Positions 14,401-18,235 of a stretch of 18,235 nucleotides of DNA are shown in pieces. Under the pieces are notes generated by a model. It made no database searches. It saw only the letters and a program-made list of their open reading frames with translations, and was not told where the DNA came from. Source of the stretch: Chloroflexota bacterium (GTDB lineage: Bacteria > Chloroflexota > Anaerolineae > B4-G1 > SLSP01); contig JAKJAB010000025.1 in assembly GCA_022707725.1 (NCBI GenBank), positions 1-18,235 on the forward strand, in the 5' to 3' direction. The position numbers and the translations under genes are program-made. The stretch's first letter is position 1. Every line of letters begins with the position of its first letter.

Positions 14401-15836
14401 ACGGCGACGGTTCTCCTCTCCAGTATGCCGTCCTCGCCCTTGAGCAGAACCGCGCCCGCTGGCTCAGTGAGGCTCTCACCCTGCGGGGGGAGCGGCCCGA
14501 GTCCGTCCCGGACGAAGCTTGGCAGCGCTTCGCCGCGTGCGGGCGGCAGGTCCAGGACTTGCAGGCCGAGGCACGCCTGACCGAGAGCATCGCCGGAAAG
14601 CGTGAGTACGTCGTTCTATCCCGGAATCTCGCCGCCGCCCACGCCGCCCTCGAAGAGGCCGTGGACGAGGTCCGTCGCCACGCCCCCGATTTTATGCCCG
14701 TCCCCACCTTTGCGGATGTACAGGCCGCCGCGAAAGTTTCGCCCCTCGTCTACATTGTCGCCACACCCGCCGGCGGGCTAGCCCTCATCATCTACGATGA
14801 CGAGATCGCCCCCGTGTGGTTGGATGCACTCACCGACGAAGCGTTGCGCGAGCGCGTACAGACGTACCTGGAAGCCTATGCCCCGTGGCGGAGTGATTCC
14901 CACGATGACGCAGCCCGCACTGCTTGGTACGACGCATTGGAGGCCCTCATCGCCTGGCTGCGGGAGACGGTCATGCTCCCCCTGCACGCGGCGTTGCCGG
15001 AGGGCGCCGCCCGCATCACGCTGATCCCCACCGGGTATCTGGCCCTCTTGCCCCTCCCGGCAGCAGGCAAGGGCGTCTTCACCTACGCACCCAACGCGCG
15101 GGCGTTGGCAGCGGCGCAGGCCGTTGCGGCGCGGCGCGCGGCGACAGCGCTGCTGGCGGTGGAAAATCCCGATGGCTCGCTGGATACATCCCGCGAGGAG
15201 GTCGCCGTCACGCTGGATACTTTCCCAGTCGCCGGGCGCGCGCATCTGCCCCACGAGGTCGCCACGCGCCAGGCCGTGCTGGACGCGCTGCCGGATCACA
15301 ACGTTTGGCACTTCTCCACGCACGGTATCGCCGGGTGGCGACAACCGCTGGAAGGCGGGCTGCTGGCGGCGGATGGCCTCATCACGCTGCGCGACTTGCT
15401 ACAACTCCAGGCTGAGGCGCGGCTGGCCGTGCTGTCGGCGTGCGAGACCGGCGTCCCCGGCATGGAACTCCCCGACGAGGTCATCGGGCTACCCACCGGC
15501 CTGCTACAAGCGGGCGTGGCGGGCGTCGTTAGTTCCCTATGGACAGTCAACAACTTGAGCACCACGCTGTTGATGATACGCTTCTACCAGGCATGGCGCG
15601 TCGAAGGGCAAGCACCGCCGGACGCGCTCTACGCGGCACAGGGGTGGCTGCGGGAGAGCACCAACGCCGAGTTCCAGGCCTACTTCAAGGCGCAGTTGCC
15701 GGAGTTCTCCGGCGAGCGGATGCCGCGCGAAGTCGCTTTAGGAGCGTACCGGCATTTTACCTTCTCCCCGGACAAAAATGCGCGGCCCTTCGCGCACCCG
15801 TTCTACTGGGCCGGATTCTATTATACTGGCGTATGA
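11490..15836 (+). CDS. CpXC–TPR–CHAT protein (caspase-like protease with tetratricopeptide repeats)
   Basis: This giant 1448-residue protein probably acts as a regulated protease. Its N-terminus carries a CpXC zinc-binding domain with C13-PQ-C16 and C50-PH-C53. A helical linker of about 300 residues follows. Residues 372–877 are eleven perfect-length 46-residue TPR-like repeats built around AIDAYQQALEV, TREAMPVEWA and NLAxAY, followed by a partial twelfth unit. A further helical region leads into a C-terminal CHAT domain (about 1083–1448), a clan CD peptidase related to caspases and separases. Its catalytic dyad is visible: H1278 in WHFSTHG and C1318 in LSACETG. TPRs in this family usually sense or bind a partner; TPR-CHAT proteins include Csx29 of type III-E CRISPR, though no Cas genes are present here. 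The small zinc-ribbon gene begins 64 bases downstream and the membrane protein gene follows it, suggesting one cassette. No signal peptide is evident, so the protein is likely cytoplasmic. Substrate and trigger are unknown. Confidence 0.9.
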   Translation: MSRSYAQITQAPCPQCEQPVDLEIWLIVDLTERPDLAERVREGRIHTVTCPHCGNDAKVDAPLLIHDPNRQRVLFSPAQRTTWEQDQQQAQELTDRLVKTLPHPRPDYLTQPLSVSRQFLSAVLDADDVQAALRGMPGQTLRAMMEQTESAIEEMQRQMEDNLLMQAVQVMIEARSPVDVLAAVQAHPILLSDEADDKFRQFILTVRQRGQAGMARHIEERYQTLRQIRELGVDPAQLTVADAPVENIPPELQAIVGEIGPVSSEAEFAEKMSQRPDLLERLEAELQKHPELRQALTGADDDSGLGEIPDDVRPIIRELSSAAHRTNMPRRIQLCQQALLLVERTSYPQLWARLQDDLASSLAQNPLDDRAENLEGAIGAYQQALEVRTHEAMPVDWAATMMNLANAYSNRICGERAENLETAIDAYQQAMEVITREAMPVEWAATMMNLGTAYCERICGERAENLETAIDTYQQALEVTTREAMPVEWAEVTMNLGIAYCNRIYGERAENLELAIDAYQQALEVRTREAMPIEWAEVKMNLATAYCDRIIGERAENIEAAIDAYQKVQEIMTREAMPIAWAEATSNLATAYCNRILGERVENLEAAIDTYRQALEVMTREAMPIEWAKVTMNLAAAYYSRIFGKRAENIEAAIDAYQQALEVITREAMPIVWAQTMVNLAAAYRDRIHGERAGNLEAAIDAYGQALEVITREAMPVEWAHIVHNLATAYYFRIRGTRANNLDAAIGAYLQALEVRTREAMPIEWARTINDLANAYSDRIRGEPSENIEKAIDAYQQTLEVMTREAMPVEWATAMMNLGIAYCNRIHGERADNLEAAIDAYRQALEVRTRKAMPVEWAEVTTNLGVAYRNRICGERGENIETAINAYQQALEVMTREAMPDAHRSTQRNLANLCFAEARWAEAGIALQGVLAANNLLYLAAATPEARLAELREVHDMPARLSYALVQTATDGDGSPLQYAVLALEQNRARWLSEALTLRGERPESVPDEAWQRFAACGRQVQDLQAEARLTESIAGKREYVVLSRNLAAAHAALEEAVDEVRRHAPDFMPVPTFADVQAAAKVSPLVYIVATPAGGLALIIYDDEIAPVWLDALTDEALRERVQTYLEAYAPWRSDSHDDAARTAWYDALEALIAWLRETVMLPLHAALPEGAARITLIPTGYLALLPLPAAGKGVFTYAPNARALAAAQAVAARRAATALLAVENPDGSLDTSREEVAVTLDTFPVAGRAHLPHEVATRQAVLDALPDHNVWHFSTHGIAGWRQPLEGGLLAADGLITLRDLLQLQAEARLAVLSACETGVPGMELPDEVIGLPTGLLQAGVAGVVSSLWTVNNLSTTLLMIRFYQAWRVEGQAPPDALYAAQGWLRESTNAEFQAYFKAQLPEFSGERMPREVALGAYRHFTFSPDKNARPFAHPFYWAGFYYTGV
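12603..14190 (+). repeat. Tandem 138-bp coding repeat encoding the TPR array
   Basis: Eleven complete 138-base units (12603–14120) and a partial twelfth lie head to tail with no insertion or deletion between units. Each encodes a 46-residue TPR-like unit. Similarity is high at DNA level around gcctaccagcaagcgctgg-like and acgcgaggctatgcc-like segments, whereas the residues after AMPxxWA and after RI vary most. Unlike a CRISPR array, every unit is translated and there are no unique spacers. Confidence 0.9.
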
Positions 15837-15887
15837 TATCTTCCCAGCCCGCGCTCCACGAATAGCGTTTACACTCACTAACTTGAG

Positions 15888-15893
15888 AAGGAG
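15888..15893 (+). promoter_or_regulatory. Ribosome binding site of the small zinc-ribbon gene
   Basis: AAGGAG lies 7 bases before the ATG at 15901. It supports this start over in-frame ATGs upstream (from 15778) that lie inside the CHAT gene. Confidence 0.7.
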
Positions 15894-15900
15894 AAAACCT

Positions 15901-16302
15901 ATGTTTGATATATCAGCCGTGGACATACTCCAAGCCGCCGAGCGATTGCGCTCGCGCTGGCCTTCACTGTTGAGCCTCGAAGGGGCGCTAGAGGCCGACA
16001 GTTATCTAAGCATGGCCGCGACCAGTGAGGAAAACACAGAACAAGCGGCTAATCTAATGCTGGCGTTTTTCGAGCAACACGACGCTCTGGACGAATTGCG
16101 GGACGAGTTGCCTTTGGGAGCGCCCAAAGGTACCACGCGGCTTTACACCCCTTTGTCGGGCGCGAGTGCCACACCGGTAGCGACATCCGGGTGCTATCGC
16201 TGCCCGGAACACGATTGTCCTACACCACCCTGGACCCGGCAGCGCGCCGGGCAGCGTGTGCCGCATTGTCCCATTCACGGCAAGCTGCTGGTGAAGCAGT
16301 AG
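15901..16302 (+). CDS. Small helical protein with C-terminal Cys4 zinc ribbon, possible effector-associated adaptor
   Basis: The 133-residue protein has two parts. Residues 1–72 are predicted helical (for example AAERLRSRW and AANLMLAFFEQHDALDELRD). In length and pattern they resemble the small helical adaptor domains (effector-associated domains) found next to CHAT and STAND proteins in multicellular-type bacteria; this is a resemblance, not a firm assignment. After a Gly/Thr/Pro linker comes a zinc-ribbon-like module with C98-YR-C101, C106 and C123 in the segment from GCYRCPEHDC to PHCPIHGKLL. H104 and H126 are additional possible ligands. The gene has a strong ribosome binding site and sits between the CHAT protease and a membrane protein, the latter starting 10 bases after its stop. 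A linker role between protease and membrane protein is plausible but inferred. Confidence 0.75.
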   Translation: MFDISAVDILQAAERLRSRWPSLLSLEGALEADSYLSMAATSEENTEQAANLMLAFFEQHDALDELRDELPLGAPKGTTRLYTPLSGASATPVATSGCYRCPEHDCPTPPWTRQRAGQRVPHCPIHGKLLVKQ

Positions 16303-16306
16303 GAGG
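16301..16306 (+). promoter_or_regulatory. Ribosome binding site supporting a GTG start at 16312
   Basis: AGGAGG overlaps the stop codon of the zinc-ribbon gene and lies 5 bases before GTG 16312. It supports the non-ATG start and coupling of the two genes. Confidence 0.7.
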
Positions 16307-16311
16307 CTACC

Positions 16312-17262
16312 GTGCTCGACAAATTTTGGGAATCTGTGGGCAAAGGGTTGGGCGATAAATGGATAGAAGCTCTCATCCATCCAGGATTGCTCTTTTGGGG
16401 CGTGGGGCTGCTGGCGTGGGTAGGGCAGCAAGCGGATGGCTGGCAGGCGTTGCTCAATGTATGGCACGGTCTGGGCAGCCTCGAAGCGCAGGTCACGGTG
16501 TTGGTCGCGCTGTTACTCGTGCTGTTAGCCTCATCTGCCGGGATGCGGTGGGCGCAATGGAGCCTACTGCGGCTGATGGAAGGCTATTGGCCGGGGAAAG
16601 TGCAGACGTGGGCTGCGCGGTGGCTTCAGAAAAAGCACCGGCAGATTGATGAACGTTGGCAAGCATTGGATCAGCAAATCGAGGAGCAACAATGGGAGCA
16701 TCTACCAGCAGAGACACGGGCGGAATACCTGCGCCTGGATCGCCTGCTCATCTACCACTATCCAACCAACACAGTGGATGTGCTCCCCACCGCATTGGGG
16801 AATCGGCTCCGGGCCGCCGAGCAGTATCCACAGACCCACTACGGGTTGGATGCCCTCATCGTGTGGCCTCGGCTGTGGCCCATGTTGCCCAATCCCGTGC
16901 AGGAGTCCATAGCTTCGTCCCGGCAAGCTCTGGATGAGGATGTGCGCCTTTTTGGATGGGGACTGCTGACGGCGCTTTGGGGCGTCTGGGCATGGTGGGC
17001 TGTGCCGGTGGGCCTGGGCCTGGCCGTCGCGGCTTGGTTCCGCACCCTCTACACTGCCGAGGTCTACGGGTATCTCATCCGCACCGCATTCGACCTGTAC
17101 CGCTTCGCGCTGTACGAAGCGCTACGCTGGCCGCCGCCCACCGATACCGCATCAGAGGTAGCTTACGGGGCGAAGTTAACGCAGTATCTCTTCCGCGGGA
17201 CTGTGGACGCTTCAGTGACATTCGCTCAAAAAGAAAAAGGCAAATCAACTACCGACGAATAG
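16312..17262 (+). CDS. Multi-pass membrane protein of unknown function in the CHAT cassette
   Basis: The 316-residue protein starts with GTG. Hydrophobic segments lie at about 24–38 (GLLFWGVGLLAW), 61–77 (VTVLVALLLVLLAS) and 213–243 (GWGLLTALWGVWAWWAVPVG onward, probably a hairpin of two helices). Between them is a soluble region of about 130 residues with a likely coiled coil (residues 105–128). It also holds a distinctive motif block, LPTALGNRLRAAE (158–170), then YGLDALIVWPRLWPMLP (177–193). I recall similar LPTxLGNxLRAxE / YGLDAxxxWPRLW blocks in uncharacterised proteins, especially of Actinobacteria, but no function. The C-terminus is polar and lysine-rich. It is coupled to the zinc-ribbon gene. 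It could be the membrane anchor, substrate or effector of the CHAT protease; nothing in the sequence decides between these. It does not look like a gasdermin. Confidence 0.85.
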   Translation: MLDKFWESVGKGLGDKWIEALIHPGLLFWGVGLLAWVGQQADGWQALLNVWHGLGSLEAQVTVLVALLLVLLASSAGMRWAQWSLLRLMEGYWPGKVQTWAARWLQKKHRQIDERWQALDQQIEEQQWEHLPAETRAEYLRLDRLLIYHYPTNTVDVLPTALGNRLRAAEQYPQTHYGLDALIVWPRLWPMLPNPVQESIASSRQALDEDVRLFGWGLLTALWGVWAWWAVPVGLGLAVAAWFRTLYTAEVYGYLIRTAFDLYRFALYEALRWPPPTDTASEVAYGAKLTQYLFRGTVDASVTFAQKEKGKSTTDE

Positions 17263-17375
17263 ATATGAGTTTGGAGTTCGTGATAGGTGCTTCATCGCCC
17301 AAACGTCTGTCAAAACGGCGACTACCAACTTGAATTTCGACTCATTTAGACTATCTGAGACTGAGTTTATTTAGT

Positions 17376-17972
17376 ATGAGACCCAATCATCTTTCACCCA
17401 TACTGCACCGTTGGGCCACCGGACGAGTAGCCCTGCTGGCAACCATCGTCTTCATCCTCTTTACGGCGCTCGTCCTACCCCGTCAAGCCGCCGAGGCGGA
17501 GATAGCCTCTGACGGCGCTGATTCGCCGGATACATCATTCTGGTATACGCCAACAGAACTCTACCGAATGGCCGAAGCCTACGGTCCAGCAGGACGACAA
17601 GCCTACGTAAAAGCGCGCTGGACGTTCGATCTGGTTTGGCCGCTGGTGTATACCGCTTTTCTGAGTCTGACCATCAGTTGGGTATACCGGTGGGCGTTCG
17701 CTGCGAAAAGCCGTTGGCAGTTGGCGAACCTGGTTCCCGTTGCCGGCATGCTGCTGGATTACCTGGAAAACAGCGCCACCTCGCTGGTGATGGCGCGCTA
17801 CCCGGCGCTCACACCGGGAATTGCACATCTCGCACCACTGTTCACGTTGACCAAATGGGTGTTCGTCAATGGAAGTTTCGTGCTCCTACTGATTGGCGTC
17901 ATCGCTGTACTATGGCGTAGACGCACAAGAGCATCGTCCCAAAGCCAGAACGAGAGCGCAAACCCCCCTTGA
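17376..17972 (+). CDS. Small four-helix membrane protein of unknown function
   Basis: The 198-residue protein has hydrophobic segments at about 18–34, 84–104, 113–130 and 160–180, with a soluble, partly acidic loop between the first two. Recognisable short blocks are RWTFDLVWPLVYTAF, GMLLDYLENSATSLVM and FTLTKWVFVNGSF. I believe the W-x-x-D-x-x-W-P and D-Y-L-E-N pattern is a recurrent one among uncharacterised bacterial membrane proteins, but I cannot name the family. The first hydrophobic segment could also be an uncleaved signal anchor. No clear Shine-Dalgarno precedes the ATG. It stands 113 bases after the CHAT cassette and probably forms a separate unit; a weak TTGAAT (17330) / TATCTG (17352) pair might serve as promoter. 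Confidence 0.75.
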   Translation: MRPNHLSPILHRWATGRVALLATIVFILFTALVLPRQAAEAEIASDGADSPDTSFWYTPTELYRMAEAYGPAGRQAYVKARWTFDLVWPLVYTAFLSLTISWVYRWAFAAKSRWQLANLVPVAGMLLDYLENSATSLVMARYPALTPGIAHLAPLFTLTKWVFVNGSFVLLLIGVIAVLWRRRTRASSQSQNESANPP

Positions 17973-17998
17973 TTTCACCCCCTCCCGTATGGTATAAT
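17969..17998 (+). promoter_or_regulatory. Sigma-70-like promoter facing the right end
   Basis: TTGATT (17969–17974) and a perfect TATAAT (17993–17998) are separated by 18 bases. The -35 overlaps the end of the preceding gene. No convincing coding sequence follows within the window, so the transcript would be a long leader or a small RNA. Confidence 0.5.
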
Positions 17999-18004
17999 AA
18001 TAGT

Positions 18005-18223
18005 AAGAATCGTTCCTTACCAGTTCCATAACCTGCTCATCCTGACCTGCCCGCGCCTGTCGCGGGTACGCTATCCTTGCTGTACACCACTGGCCCTCGC
18101 GCCGGCCCTGATATACCCTGAAAGCCCCACCGGGGCATCTGACGTTTTTCACGCCTGACAGACTCCCGTTCGTTCGCTAAACGGCCCTGTCCACGTTAGA
18201 TGCCACCCCGCGTGGGGCTTTTT
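18005..18223 (+). ncRNA. Candidate structured RNA or leader, family not recognised
   Basis: The stretch lies between a good promoter and a hairpin with a T-run and holds no plausible gene on this strand. It has a perfect 6-base hairpin CCCGCG/CGCGGG (18050–18066). It also has GCCCC/GGGGC (18124–18136). A nested set brings CATCTGACG (18136–18144) against CGTTAGATG (18194–18202), GACAG (18157–18161) against CTGTC (18187–18191), and CCGTT (18166–18170) against AACGG (18180–18184). I found no 6S, SRP, tmRNA or RNase P core motif. It may instead be the leader of a gene beyond the window. Confidence 0.3.
18205..18223 (+). terminator. Rho-independent terminator-like hairpin
   Basis: ACCCC and TGGGG form a 5-base stem around a GCG loop, followed by C and five T residues (18219–18223). 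The stem is short but GC-rich. The right arm GTGGGGC can alternatively pair with GCCCCAC at 18124–18130, so two exclusive structures are possible. Confidence 0.5.
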
Positions 18224-18235
18224 GCGTTCCAATGC

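Noticed and set aside
16312..17262. Bacterial gasdermin next to the protease
   Set aside because: The protein has several clear hydrophobic helices and a motif block unlike gasdermins, which are soluble before cleavage.
17910..18152. 80-codon minus-strand gene and an SRP RNA-like word (caggtcagg on the minus strand near 18041)
   Set aside because: The frame overlaps the 3' end of the membrane protein gene and has unlikely composition. The SRP word lacks the adjacent conserved GGAAGG/AGCAGC core.

Overview
The window reads as a bacterial chromosome segment with every convincing gene on the + strand. The mostly GC-rich coding sequence, the very large CpXC–TPR–CHAT protein and the mixture of repair and conflict genes suggest a filamentous Chloroflexota-type bacterium. 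That assignment is an inference from gene style; no rRNA or other taxonomic marker is present.

Layout. (1) 3–485: the 3' end of a subtilisin-like secreted protease gene that starts outside the window. (2) 523–5007: sbcD and sbcC, a tightly coupled Mre11/Rad50-type nuclease–ATPase pair. (3) 5157–8908: an AT-richer three-gene operon encoding a Cap4-like (DUF4297) nuclease, a small winged-helix-like middle component, and an SMC/Rad50-like ATPase with a four-cysteine zinc hook. Order, sizes and motifs match Lamassu / ABC-three-component defence systems (LmuA–LmuC–LmuB, the same order as Vibrio DdmABC). (4) 8989–11148: a DinG/XPD-family Fe–S helicase, GC-rich again. (5) 11490–17262: a three-gene cassette made of a 1448-residue CpXC–TPR–CHAT protease, a 133-residue helical protein with a C-terminal Cys4 zinc ribbon, and a multi-pass membrane protein. 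(6) 17376–17972: a small membrane protein of unknown function. (7) 17969–18235: a good sigma-70-like promoter followed by about 220 bases with nested inverted repeats and a final hairpin plus T-run, possibly a structured RNA or a small palindromic element.

How the parts relate. SbcCD and the DinG-like helicase look like housekeeping repair genes that flank an acquired defence module. The defence operon carries its own SMC-type sensor ATPase and nuclease, so two Rad50-like systems sit end to end. Downstream, the CHAT protease cassette looks like a second conflict or cell-death system: a caspase-like protease with a repeat sensor, a small adaptor-like protein and a membrane protein that could be target or effector. 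That functional chain is inferred from domain content and gene spacing. No tRNA, rRNA, CRISPR array, transposase or integrase was found.
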